A stretch of 38,974 bases of DNA from Fidelibacterota bacterium (lineage in GTDB: Bacteria; Fidelibacterota; Marinisomatia; SCGC-AAA003-L08; D37C17). The notes under the pieces are model-generated. The model did no database searches. It saw only the letters and a list, made by a program, of their open reading frames with translations, and was not told where the DNA came from. The stretch is from positions 1 to 38,974 of the forward strand of contig SCKP01000014.1 of NCBI GenBank assembly GCA_004124405.1, read 5' to 3'. Made by a program: the position numbers and the translations under genes. Below, piece by piece: positions 15,817 through 24,545 of this stretch. The number at the start of each line of letters is the position of its first letter. Position 1 is the first letter of the stretch.

Positions 15817-18452
15817 TGACTGTACATCACATCTATTCGAGGATTATTTTTAATTGATAATTTTGAATAATTATACAGGTTTCCATCTGTTTTTAATTTT
15901 AACCCGTTATATGAGGTAATGCTTCCACTTTGATACTCCCTCAAAATCTGCCCCATAGCAATTTCAACGGAATCTGATGATGAAGTCACTTTCTTAGAAA
16001 TTAATATTTTATCTTCACCTGAATCATCCTCATGAGTTACATATACCCACATACCATCTTCATGTATATCAGTAGTTGTAGTATCTATATAAAAAACTAA
16101 ATTTGAATATTGGTGGGAAAAAATATACTCTTCATTTGCAAGAAAAAGGTTCAGGCTGTCAAAATCAAGAAATGTAGAAAGATCATTAGAGTACTCAATA
16201 AGCAATTGTTCATTTAATTCTTCATCAGAGTAATTTCTCTTTGGCAGTAATGTAAAATCTTCGAAAAGTTTATTCTCTCCAAGCTGTGCAATGGAGGGCG
16301 TGTAGGTTTCCAGGGTTGTATCTACTTTGGTGAAAGGTATGTGAGATAATTGAAATCGAAGCCCTTTCAAGGCTTTATTTGATTGAACACTTACCTCAAT
16401 AATTAATTTTAATGAATTTTCATCATCTTTCCGTATTTCAGAAATCCACAGACTCACTGTATCCGTTTTTAAATCCGGAGTAAATTGTAAAAATTCATCA
16501 TCAAGGTTAAAAATATAACTATTATCATACCGTTCAATTGAAATAACAGATGATTCTGAAGCTTCCAGGGAATCTTGAATGCCATCTAAGCCCCAGTCAA
16601 ACCATTCCTCACCATCATCTAACAGATCATTCCCTTCTGTGCCAGTTGAGTCAATTGCACTCCAATTATCTGCATTTGGGTCTATATTATAATTGTCTGT
16701 ATCGTCATCTCCTTCTGTATCGTTGCAGATATTATCTTCACCGCAATCTGAGAACTCACCATCTCCGTCAAAGACATTATTTCCTTCAGTGCCATCAGCA
16801 TTATATCCAGATTCATTCTCGTTAAATAACCCATCACTACCCGTATCATCAAAGGGTTCTCCCAATTCATAGCTGCCATTTCCCTCAGTACCATTTTCAT
16901 CCAAATCACCAGTCAGTGAAAAAGGTAATCCGTCAGTACCCCAATCCTTAAATGGTTCACCACCATCATATTTACCATTATTTTCAGTACCATCAACATT
17001 GGTTTCTGATTTCCAATCATCCCCAACAGGGTCAATTATAAAATTGTCACCATTCGGATCTGATCCTGTGACCCATTCAGAATTTTCTATGATTGTACAG
17101 GAATCTCCACCAACTTCAAAAATATCACTGCACCCATCTGTGCCCCAATCAAACCACTCCTCACCTTCATCTACATCCCATACACCATTATCATTTTCAT
17201 CGGTCCAATCTAATTGGCCATTACCTTCTGTGCCGGCTGAACTGTAAATACTAAGGGTGGAATCGCAGGGATTATTTTCGTCTCCTGTTTCAAGTTCATC
17301 CGGACAATTATCAACTCCGTAATCATTAAATAATTCACCTACATTATAGGTACTATCACCCTCGGTACTGTCTGGATTTGTCTCCGCATTCCAATTATCA
17401 CCAGCGGGATCCAAATCACTTATAAATGCAAATGCGTTTAATATTGAAAAAGAAATGGAATCAATGTCATTTATGATTTCAGGATTCAGGTCCAATTCAA
17501 TCGTAAGCAGGGGTGCATTCTGCCCTGCAGAAATCATATCAGCTTGAATTACATTGGAGTTAAAATCTAATGGAGGGCTTTCTATAATCGGATTGTCTTC
17601 ATCCAAGCTCATTGCATAAATCGTTCCCCAATATGCAGAAAGGGAATCATCAACAAAATATGGTCCAGAATTCATAACTTCCATCTGCTCACCTGACCAG
17701 GATACATTATTAATTAAGTAACGGGTATGATTTTTGGACGTTTCTTCTTCAACTGTATATTCTAAAGACAGTCTTGGTCCTAATCCCACTTCAGAACCAT
17801 TAGAAGAATAGAATTCCAAATATGATGAATCAGTGGGAATATAGGAAATGATAATTCCTAAATTCTCTTTATCTTCACACCATTTTTTAATAATTGTACT
17901 ATCATATTCTAACAGATTTAGTTCAAGACTATTTGTATTAAGTTCTACATTTAGTGGCATAACATTAATTGTTGATCCTCTTATATTGTTTAGAATATCT
18001 TCAGAAATTACAACATCTTCTCCAAAATCATCAGATGATATTAAATATGTATTTAAAGTGTTAAATTGAAAAAGGGTATCCGTAATTATTGTATCTTCTT
18101 TCACTGCAATGGGAGTGATTGAGGTGAGTAAAATTTTAACATTAACGATATCTACAGAATCACAAACCCGATGAGATTCTAAAACCTCGGGGGATAAACG
18201 TATCAATGTTGATACTGTATCTCCATTTGATAAAATTCCAGAATATAATCTGGGGCTCGTACCCGTATGCATTTCACCCTGAATGGTTTCTGAAGTTTCG
18301 TTATTTAATGGAAAACTCTTAGTCTTGTATTCATAACCACCGGGGGGATTAAATACAATAGGATCAGACTGACAGCTTAAAAAGAGGACTAAACCTCCTA
18401 AAAGCAGAGAATGAAGCCTTCTGCCAATAAAAGGAGGGATTAAGAAATTCAT
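15813..18452 (-). CDS. Large lipoprotein with acidic, calcium-binding-like repeats (position suggests a DUF4270-like role)
   Basis: 879 residues with a lipoprotein signal (lipobox LFLSC, Cys27). Residues of about 60-235 look like a beta-sandwich of the DNRLRE type ('GDTVSTLIRLSPEVLES', then 'GPRLSLEYT'). Residues of about 347-632 are an acidic repeat array with at least six copies of TEGNxxxDxGExFxDxGxDG interspersed with three DPxGDNW units (348, 474, 591). These resemble calcium-binding loops seen in surface proteins of this lineage. A beta-rich tail follows. The start overlaps the GT5-like gene by 4 nt. In many Bacteroidetes a glycogen-synthase-like gene is followed by a DUF4270 lipoprotein, so this may be a diverged counterpart; that comparison is from memory and is not proven by sequence here. 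Confidence 0.68.
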   Translation of the reverse strand: MNFLIPPFIGRRLHSLLLGGLVLFLSCQSDPIVFNPPGGYEYKTKSFPLNNETSETIQGEMHTGTSPRLYSGILSNGDTVSTLIRLSPEVLESHRVCDSVDIVNVKILLTSITPIAVKEDTIITDTLFQFNTLNTYLISSDDFGEDVVISEDILNNIRGSTINVMPLNVELNTNSLELNLLEYDSTIIKKWCEDKENLGIIISYIPTDSSYLEFYSSNGSEVGLGPRLSLEYTVEEETSKNHTRYLINNVSWSGEQMEVMNSGPYFVDDSLSAYWGTIYAMSLDEDNPIIESPPLDFNSNVIQADMISAGQNAPLLTIELDLNPEIINDIDSISFSILNAFAFISDLDPAGDNWNAETNPDSTEGDSTYNVGELFNDYGVDNCPDELETGDENNPCDSTLSIYSSAGTEGNGQLDWTDENDNGVWDVDEGEEWFDWGTDGCSDIFEVGGDSCTIIENSEWVTGSDPNGDNFIIDPVGDDWKSETNVDGTENNGKYDGGEPFKDWGTDGLPFSLTGDLDENGTEGNGSYELGEPFDDTGSDGLFNENESGYNADGTEGNNVFDGDGEFSDCGEDNICNDTEGDDDTDNYNIDPNADNWSAIDSTGTEGNDLLDDGEEWFDWGLDGIQDSLEASESSVISIERYDNSYIFNLDDEFLQFTPDLKTDTVSLWISEIRKDDENSLKLIIEVSVQSNKALKGLRFQLSHIPFTKVDTTLETYTPSIAQLGENKLFEDFTLLPKRNYSDEELNEQLLIEYSNDLSTFLDFDSLNLFLANEEYIFSHQYSNLVFYIDTTTTDIHEDGMWVYVTHEDDSGEDKILISKKVTSSSDSVEIAMGQILREYQSGSITSYNGLKLKTDGNLYNYSKLSIKNNPRIDVMYSQ

Positions 18453-19282
18453 TTTAATTTCTTGCAGACTGATTCAATGGTGTTAGCAGTTTCTTTCCAG
18501 ACTTCACGGTTAGATTTTTTAGGGATATCTATGACCATAGAATTATGAGACTCAAATGTATCGAATAGCTTTTTTTGCTTCTTCATATTATCCATTAAAT
18601 TGGAGGATTCATAATTCATTGCAATAGTTAAATCCGCATTTTCAATGGCACAAATATGATTATCAACTAATTTCCCTGATTCACTCGGTGTTAGACCAAG
18701 CATGTCATAGGTTTTTTTTGAATATTTTCGGTAATCATTAACAGAATGAATAATATATAAAGATTTCATATTTGAATAAAATTCTTCCTGCTTGAATCGT
18801 TCTCGCAATAAAATTGGAACGAAGGAAGTTTGCCAATCATTGCAAATTAATACATCAGGTGTCCAAAATAATGAGGTTAATGTATCAATTGCGGATAAGG
18901 CAAAAAATGCAAATCTTTCGTCTATATCACTGAATATTCTACCATTTCTGGCTTTATAAATCAAATCGGGTAAAATCTTATATAATGGATTATTTTCCAT
19001 AAAATAAACTTGTACACGTGTTTCTGGAATAAAACAGGATTTCATATTTATAACATGCTTTTCCTCATTAAAAATAACCGGGATATCCTTGAGTCTGATT
19101 ACTTCTCTCAGTATATATTTCCGCTCGCTCACATACCCATATTTTGGTTGAGAAACACGAATATCTATATCATCTTTATCATGAAGTTTGCTTGTTATTT
19201 TTCTTGAGAAAGAGGCCAGTTCATAAGTTTCTGAAAATGGCGCAACTTCCGCTGATAAATAGTATAATTTAAGTGGGGGCAT
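18449..19282 (-). CDS. GT5 glycogen/starch synthase-like protein, N-terminal domain only
   Basis: 277 residues, about half the length of a full GlgA. It begins 'LKLYYLSAEVAPFSETYELAS', which is the N-terminal strand of GT5 glycogen synthases, and continues with recognisable GT5 features ('DERFAFFALSAIDTL', 'PDVLICNDWQTSFVPILLRE', 'SLYIIHSVND'). The ADP-glucose-binding K-x-G-G-L motif expected after APFS is replaced by ETYEL (18-22), and the C-terminal nucleotide-binding domain is absent. Synthase activity is therefore unlikely; a binding or regulatory role is an inference. Half-length GT5 proteins are known in Bacteroidetes. The ATG at 19282 has AAAGGA 6 nt upstream; the gene overlaps the next lipoprotein gene by 4 nt. 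Confidence 0.75.
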   Translation of the reverse strand: MPPLKLYYLSAEVAPFSETYELASFSRKITSKLHDKDDIDIRVSQPKYGYVSERKYILREVIRLKDIPVIFNEEKHVINMKSCFIPETRVQVYFMENNPLYKILPDLIYKARNGRIFSDIDERFAFFALSAIDTLTSLFWTPDVLICNDWQTSFVPILLRERFKQEEFYSNMKSLYIIHSVNDYRKYSKKTYDMLGLTPSESGKLVDNHICAIENADLTIAMNYESSNLMDNMKKQKKLFDTFESHNSMVIDIPKKSNREVWKETANTIESVCKKLK

Positions 19283-19306
19283 GTATTTCCTTTCTTACTT
19301 TTAAGA

Positions 19307-20218
19307 TTAATACTTCTTGATGTATTCTTGACTTCTTTTAAAATATTCACTATTGGGGTAAAACTCAAGTAGATTTTCAAATTCCTTTTTTGCATTTTCA
19401 ATCTGCCCAATATTTACATAGCATAATCCCAATTTAAATTGAGCATCATCTGCTTTATTTGTTCCGGGAAACGTGAAAACTTTTTCAAATTCTTTTATAC
19501 TGCGATTATATTCTTTTAGCGAATAATATACTTCGCCAATCCAATATTGACAATTATCAGCTAAATCATGATTGCTATCCGCCTGGATAAGAAATTTGAA
19601 GCCATCCAAACTGATATTCCATTCTCCATTTTGGTAATTTGAAAGTGATTCGATATACTTGGCTTGATATTCTTCATTTGTGAGCTTGGGAATAACTCTG
19701 GTTTTCTTCTTTCTGGAAATTTCACTCATCTCCTTAAAGCTGGCTATTAATGAGGAGATTTCATTTTCTATCATTACAATATCATTCACCAATTCAAAAT
19801 ACAGGCTGTCTGTATAAAAAGTCCGATCTTCCAAAATATGAATTTTATTTTGTATCTTAATCAGGGTATTAGTCATTTCCTTTTCAAATGATCCATCCTG
19901 AATTTGTTCTATAGCAGATTGAACTTCCCTTTCAAGATTACTCCTAAATTCTCGCACATTTTGATTATTATCATCATAAATATCCAGCACATTGGACTGA
20001 TCATTAATCATATCCTGATATTGTATTAAATCTTTTTCAATGGAAGCTATTTTTTTACCTTGTTCATATATTATTGACTTGAGGGTTTCAACATCATCAG
20101 AATTTCTACTGTAAGTTCTATCAACTGAATCGTTTGGGCGCGTACCTGAACAACCCGTTATAACGATAAGAATTAGGGTGCTTATAAAAGCCCATTTTTT
20201 ACCTGAAAAGGCGACCAT
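19307..20218 (-). CDS. CpoB/YbgF-like lipoprotein: coiled coil plus TPR domain
   Basis: 303 residues from the ATG at 20218, which has AAGGA 8 nt upstream and gives a lipoprotein signal with lipobox ITGC (Cys23); a start at 20278 would put 20 extra residues before the signal. Residues of about 40-165 are helical and coiled-coil-like. The C-terminal third holds TPR units: 'EYQAKYIESLSNYQNGEWNISLDGFKFLI', 'DNCQYWIGEVYYSLKEYNRSIKEFEKVF', 'DDAQFKLGLCYVNIGQIENAKKEFENLL'. This is the layout of CpoB/YbgF, which coordinates peptidoglycan synthesis with outer-membrane constriction next to Tol-Pal. It follows rodA by 94 nt. No tol or pal gene is in the window, so the role is inferred from architecture and from the cell-wall neighbours. 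Confidence 0.75.
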   Translation of the reverse strand: MVAFSGKKWAFISTLILIVITGCSGTRPNDSVDRTYSRNSDDVETLKSIIYEQGKKIASIEKDLIQYQDMINDQSNVLDIYDDNNQNVREFRSNLEREVQSAIEQIQDGSFEKEMTNTLIKIQNKIHILEDRTFYTDSLYFELVNDIVMIENEISSLIASFKEMSEISRKKKTRVIPKLTNEEYQAKYIESLSNYQNGEWNISLDGFKFLIQADSNHDLADNCQYWIGEVYYSLKEYNRSIKEFEKVFTFPGTNKADDAQFKLGLCYVNIGQIENAKKEFENLLEFYPNSEYFKRSQEYIKKY

Positions 20219-20312
20219 ATTTAGATTCCTTGATTTTCTATAAATTGTATTTAAATAAAAGGGGTTAAATTTACACAACTCAAAGTTATCATACCAATTT
20301 CTAATATGTTAT

Positions 20313-21569
20313 TTAGATATGATGATTGATAATATTTGTTGATAGTGCTAAGATTAACATGCAAGATAATAAAAATGACCCTCCGTAACTAAGAAATGGT
20401 GCCGGCAGGCCCGTAACCGGAAGCAGTCCTACAGTCATTCCCATATTAACAGCAAGATGAATAAAAAGTATACTGGCAAATCCGATCAGGGTCAAACTTG
20501 AAAACCTGTTTGAAATAATACCAGCGTACACAATTATCCAATAGAGCATGGTAAAAAAAACAACTAAAATCACCGTAATACCCAATAATCCCATTTCTTC
20601 GCCAATCACCGAAACAATAAAATCTGTGTCCCGGACTGGTAAATAGCGGAGCTGCGTTTGCGTGCCCTCACCAACCCCTTTACCCCAAATTCCCCCGGAA
20701 CCAATTGCAATTATTGATTGGATGACCTGATATCCTGTTCCATGAGGATCCCGAGTTGGGTTGAGCAAAGTTAATATCCGTTCCTTTTGATGCGCATATA
20801 ATATATTATTCCAGATGAAAGGAGACATTATTCCACAACCAATATTTGCCATAAACTGTGATACTCCAATTGTTATTTTAGGTTGATTGTAATAAATCAC
20901 CAAAACCAAAATACCTATCCAAAGTGAAAAAAAATAAATATTAAAAGCTGAAATGATACTTACAAAAGGTGCGATCACCGAAAAAAGGTAATATGATCTT
21001 ATACCGGACCAATATAACATGGGAATTGCAATAAAACCATATACAATCGCAGTACCAAAATCCGGCTGTTTAAAAACCATCAATGCAGGGATAATTGCCA
21101 TAATCAAGATAAATAATAATAATTTAATTTCATTCATATTCCCTTTTTGATCAGCAAGAACCCTGGCAATTACAAAAACCAATAATAGTTTTCCAATTTC
21201 GGAAGGCTGAAAAGAGACCGGTCCCAATATTATCCATCTTTGCGATCCCCCAATCACAGGCATGAAATAGGTGATCCCAATCAGAATAATTAAAAGACCA
21301 TAGAGGTGATAGGCATATTCCTGAAAATATTGGATTCGTATCCACTGCGCCAGAATAAAAACAACACTTCCCATTCCAAACCAGACAATCTGTTTTGTAA
21401 AGGTAGATGAGAAAAAAGATGAATTCACACTGGTATACTTCAGTGTAATAAAACTAATACATATAAGGACTATTACTGGAAATAACATACCCCAACGGAA
21501 AACTATTTTATCCGGAACCTGTATAATTTTATTCAGAAAATTATTATAGAGTAATATTTTTCTGAGCAT
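20313..21569 (-). CDS. rodA: Rod-shape SEDS peptidoglycan glycosyltransferase RodA
   Basis: 418 residues with about ten hydrophobic segments, a normal SEDS size. Conserved blocks include 'GGSQRWIILGPVSFQPSEIGKLLLV', 'FKQPDFGTAIVYG', 'GTGYQVIQSIIAIGSGGIWGKG' and the C-terminal 'GLLPVTGLPAPFLSYGGSFLL'. RodA polymerises lipid II into glycan strands in the elongasome with PBP2. Its start overlaps the end of mrdA by 26 nt, as expected for this conserved pair. The '...GEEMGLLG' motif supports the RodA/FtsW family; the neighbouring mre genes and PBP2 favour RodA over FtsW. Confidence 0.96.
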   Translation of the reverse strand: MLRKILLYNNFLNKIIQVPDKIVFRWGMLFPVIVLICISFITLKYTSVNSSFFSSTFTKQIVWFGMGSVVFILAQWIRIQYFQEYAYHLYGLLIILIGITYFMPVIGGSQRWIILGPVSFQPSEIGKLLLVFVIARVLADQKGNMNEIKLLLFILIMAIIPALMVFKQPDFGTAIVYGFIAIPMLYWSGIRSYYLFSVIAPFVSIISAFNIYFFSLWIGILVLVIYYNQPKITIGVSQFMANIGCGIMSPFIWNNILYAHQKERILTLLNPTRDPHGTGYQVIQSIIAIGSGGIWGKGVGEGTQTQLRYLPVRDTDFIVSVIGEEMGLLGITVILVVFFTMLYWIIVYAGIISNRFSSLTLIGFASILFIHLAVNMGMTVGLLPVTGLPAPFLSYGGSFLLSCMLILALSTNIINHHI

Positions 21570-23268
21570 ATTTGAAAATTTTATGAGAAATTAATGCTGC
21601 TTCTACAGATCCCTTACCACCATGTTCCACCAATATCGCTAAAGATAATATTGGAACACCATCCTTCACTAAATAGCCAGCAAACCATGAGTGATTCTCA
21701 CCATGTGGATTTTGTGCTGTCCCCGTTTTACCATGTACTTCACATCCATTTATCTTTGCAGCCTTACCGGTTCCATCTTCATGATTTACCACACTCCAAG
21801 TTGCTTGTTGTAAAAAGTCCCAGGTTGTAGATTTCAATGATAGGGTAATATTTTCCGATGGACTATCTAATAATAAATGAGGGGTTTTAGTGTTTCCCCT
21901 GGTGGCTATGATATTCATCATTTGAGCCACTTGAATGGGAGTAACCAGAATATCGCCCTGACCAATAATAAATGTGAGTAAATTTCCTGTTGCCCAACCG
22001 TATCTTCCATATTTATTATTCATATAAGTTTTCCCGGGAACGAGCCCTCCTTTTTCACCCAAAAGATCAATTCCTGTAGGAGCTCCAAACCCAAAATTCT
22101 CCGCCATTTTCTTCCAATTATTGAAAGATAGTTTTTGAATTAGATGATAAAAATAAATATTGCAGGATTGAAAGATAGCTTTATCCATATTTACGGTGCC
22201 ATGTCCGGCAGTATTCCAACAATGAAAATCTCTATCTCCCAGATGATACACTCCATTGCAGTTAACAGTCCAACTCTTGTCCACTTTTCCCCCTTCTTTT
22301 GCAAGTGCGGCTCCAATAAGTTTAAAGGTGCTTCCCGGGGGGTAAAGTCCTTGTATTCCTCGATTAATGAGAGGTCTCTCCAAATCTGAATTCCACCCTT
22401 CCCATAATTCGATGGGTACGGGGCCAGCAAAAGAGTTCAAATCATAATCCGGAGCTGATACAAAAGCCAGCACTTCTCCGGATTGCGGCATCATACAAAC
22501 CGCAGCACCTTTTTTACCTGTAAACAAATCCTCAATTAATTCCTGGAGCTTACTATCAATGGATAGATTTAATGATTTTCCCGGGGTTGGCTGCTGCCCT
22601 GGATTATCCTGATATACGCCATGATCAATTCCATAAATATCTACCAGGCGAAATTCTGTTCCATCTCTTCCACGGAGAATTGATTCATACATTCGCTCTA
22701 TCCCACTAAAACCAAATACATCTCCTAATTTATAATCCAATTCTTGATTGGGTATGGATACCGTTAAATCCGTAACAGCTCTTAAATATCCCAGGACATG
22801 AGTAAGCTTGGCTTTAACAGGATAGGTTCGTGCTGGGAATTCAGAAAATATAGTACCGGGCAGGGATAATTTGTTTTCTTCAAGATGGGAACGCGTTTCA
22901 AAGTCTATATGCCGTTTAATTGGAATTGGACGAAATCGATGAAATGATTTTTTACCTTTTGCGATTTTTTCCTTCAATTCATTTGATGATACTCCCGTTC
23001 TATTGGAGACCATTTGGTAATCAAATTGATTGGTAACATCAAAGGGTATTACGGATAAATCATATATTTGCCGGTTATCAACTATGGGAATGCCATTCCT
23101 GTCATAAATAATTCCCCGGGGGGCATGAAGTGAAATTTTTCGAACACTATTATTTCCCGCCTTCGCTTCATATTTTGAATGTTGATATATTTGAAGATGG
23201 TAAAACCTGAAAAACAAAATAGCAAAAATTCCTGCTAATACTAATTGAACCTTTTTAAATTTTGGCAT
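21544..23268 (-). CDS. mrdA: Penicillin-binding protein 2 (elongation-specific DD-transpeptidase)
   Basis: 574 residues: a single N-terminal membrane helix (about 8-22), a dimerisation/pedestal domain with 'APRGIIYDRNGIPIVDN' (49-65), and a transpeptidase domain. The catalytic motifs are S313-T-F-K316 in 'YPPGSTFKLIGA', S368-C-N370, and K514-T-G516 in 'HGKTGTAQNPHG'. PBP2 cross-links peptidoglycan during side-wall elongation and works with RodA, MreC and MreD, all of which are encoded alongside. It starts 12 nt after the mreD stop. Length and motif spacing are normal, with no sign of degeneration. Confidence 0.97.
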   Translation of the reverse strand: MPKFKKVQLVLAGIFAILFFRFYHLQIYQHSKYEAKAGNNSVRKISLHAPRGIIYDRNGIPIVDNRQIYDLSVIPFDVTNQFDYQMVSNRTGVSSNELKEKIAKGKKSFHRFRPIPIKRHIDFETRSHLEENKLSLPGTIFSEFPARTYPVKAKLTHVLGYLRAVTDLTVSIPNQELDYKLGDVFGFSGIERMYESILRGRDGTEFRLVDIYGIDHGVYQDNPGQQPTPGKSLNLSIDSKLQELIEDLFTGKKGAAVCMMPQSGEVLAFVSAPDYDLNSFAGPVPIELWEGWNSDLERPLINRGIQGLYPPGSTFKLIGAALAKEGGKVDKSWTVNCNGVYHLGDRDFHCWNTAGHGTVNMDKAIFQSCNIYFYHLIQKLSFNNWKKMAENFGFGAPTGIDLLGEKGGLVPGKTYMNNKYGRYGWATGNLLTFIIGQGDILVTPIQVAQMMNIIATRGNTKTPHLLLDSPSENITLSLKSTTWDFLQQATWSVVNHEDGTGKAAKINGCEVHGKTGTAQNPHGENHSWFAGYLVKDGVPILSLAILVEHGGKGSVEAALISHKIFKYAQKNITL

Positions 23269-23280
23269 GAAGACTATTTC

Positions 23281-23772
23281 TTATTTTAATGTAATTTTAT
23301 TATTAAAAATGGATTTGTCAATCACAAATAAAATTGCAAAACTCAATAGAGAGTGAATTAAAATAACCTGAATGTAAATAAGTGGAGAAATTGGGACTCC
23401 ACTAAATTTTATAAAATAATAAACAAGAAAATGAAGATTATACAATAGAAAAATAAACAACATCCTAATATTCCCAGACCAAATATTTCGGTATAGGGCT
23501 AATGTCCCTAATCCAAACCCAATTGCAGATTTTGTAAATGCCATCGCTCCCATCAATTCAACCTGAGTAATAAAATCTTGTGAAATGCCAATAATAAAAC
23601 CCAGGATAATAACATAGAATCTGCCATAATAAAATCCAATATAAGTAAGAAAAATAATGAGAATATCAGGAACAATTACCAGATTGTAAAAATTGAATGC
23701 AGGAATAAATATCTGAATACACATAACTACAATCGTCATTATTACAATTTTGAGGGCAACCTTATATTTCAT
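23281..23772 (-). CDS. mreD: Rod shape-determining protein MreD
   Basis: 163 residues, almost entirely hydrophobic, with five or six predicted membrane segments; this is typical for MreD, whose sequence is poorly conserved. 'IPAFNFYNLVIVPDILIIFLTYIGFYYG' followed by 'GFIIGISQDFITQVELMGAMAFTKSAIGFGLG' matches the family pattern (a Pro-Asp motif, then a Gly-rich loop with GxxxGxxxD). It is an inner-membrane part of the elongasome. The gene overlaps mreC by 4 nt and precedes mrdA by 12 nt, and this position gives most of the confidence. Confidence 0.9.
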   Translation of the reverse strand: MKYKVALKIVIMTIVVMCIQIFIPAFNFYNLVIVPDILIIFLTYIGFYYGRFYVIILGFIIGISQDFITQVELMGAMAFTKSAIGFGLGTLALYRNIWSGNIRMLFIFLLYNLHFLVYYFIKFSGVPISPLIYIQVILIHSLLSFAILFVIDKSIFNNKITLK

Positions 23773-24545
23773 AAAATTACAAAAACATAGTCTAAATTTT
23801 CAAGGGAACCAACCAGTTCAACAACAATATGCTGGAAGGGATTATTTTCATCCCTCTTAATTGAAACCACACGGGCAACCGGAATATTAGGGGGGTAAAT
23901 TTCTGAGATACCAGAGGTGTAAGCAATTTCACCTTCCGTTAAGGGCATGCTTTTCCGCACACCTTCTAATAATCCGTACTTGCCATGAGTGGGAATGAAA
24001 AGTCCAAGCGCACGGTCCTTACCAATTCGTACGGATACTCTGAAATTTTTGTCGGTAATGAGTTGAACCAAAGCAGCCTGATCTCCTACCTGAATAGTTT
24101 TCCCAAGCAACCCATTTTCATCCATAATCGTTAGATTTTCAACCACTCCATCTTTTTCACCAATATCAATGGTAATAGAATTTGTAGGAAGCCCAAAATT
24201 ATGATTAACTACATTTGCGGTTTTAAAATGCAGAGGTTGGCTTTTTATGAAATTCAACATCTCTTTTAAGCGAATATTTTCCTGAAGATAGCTTTCCAAC
24301 TCTGAATTCATGAGGGTAAATTGGATGAGTTGTTCTTTCAGCAGTTTATTTTTTTCCCGTATTATAAAAACTTGATTATACCAAGTAACCGGGTAGGCAA
24401 TAGTATTTGCCAACTGAGAAAGTTGAAGCTTTAACAGACGTATTTGAGGAGAGGTTCGGGTGAAAAGGAGTAAAACTGAAAGGAATAAGGTCAGTAAAAG
24501 AGCCAGAACATCTTTATTGATGAAGGGGACTCTGGTACGCGGCAT
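23769..24545 (-). CDS. mreC: Rod shape-determining protein MreC
   Basis: 258 residues: a membrane helix near 13-30, a coiled coil at about 60-95 ('REKNKLLKEQLIQFTLMNSELESYLQEN'), and the MreC periplasmic beta domain with 'GLPTNSITIDIGEKDGV', 'ENGLLGKTIQVG', 'GLLEG' and 'GEIAYTSGISEIYPPNIPVARV'. MreC links cytoplasmic MreB filaments to PBP2 and RodA. The ATG at 24545 overlaps the mreB stop by one base (TGATG), so translation is coupled. Length is at the short end of the normal range. Confidence 0.96.
   Translation of the reverse strand: MPRTRVPFINKDVLALLLTLFLSVLLLFTRTSPQIRLLKLQLSQLANTIAYPVTWYNQVFIIREKNKLLKEQLIQFTLMNSELESYLQENIRLKEMLNFIKSQPLHFKTANVVNHNFGLPTNSITIDIGEKDGVVENLTIMDENGLLGKTIQVGDQAALVQLITDKNFRVSVRIGKDRALGLFIPTHGKYGLLEGVRKSMPLTEGEIAYTSGISEIYPPNIPVARVVSIKRDENNPFQHIVVELVGSLENLDYVFVIL

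Noticed and set aside
16550-17415. Regularly spaced repeats that could suggest a CRISPR array
   Set aside because: The repetition is at the protein level (acidic calcium-type units), the DNA units differ in length and sequence, and there are no identical repeats with unique spacers.
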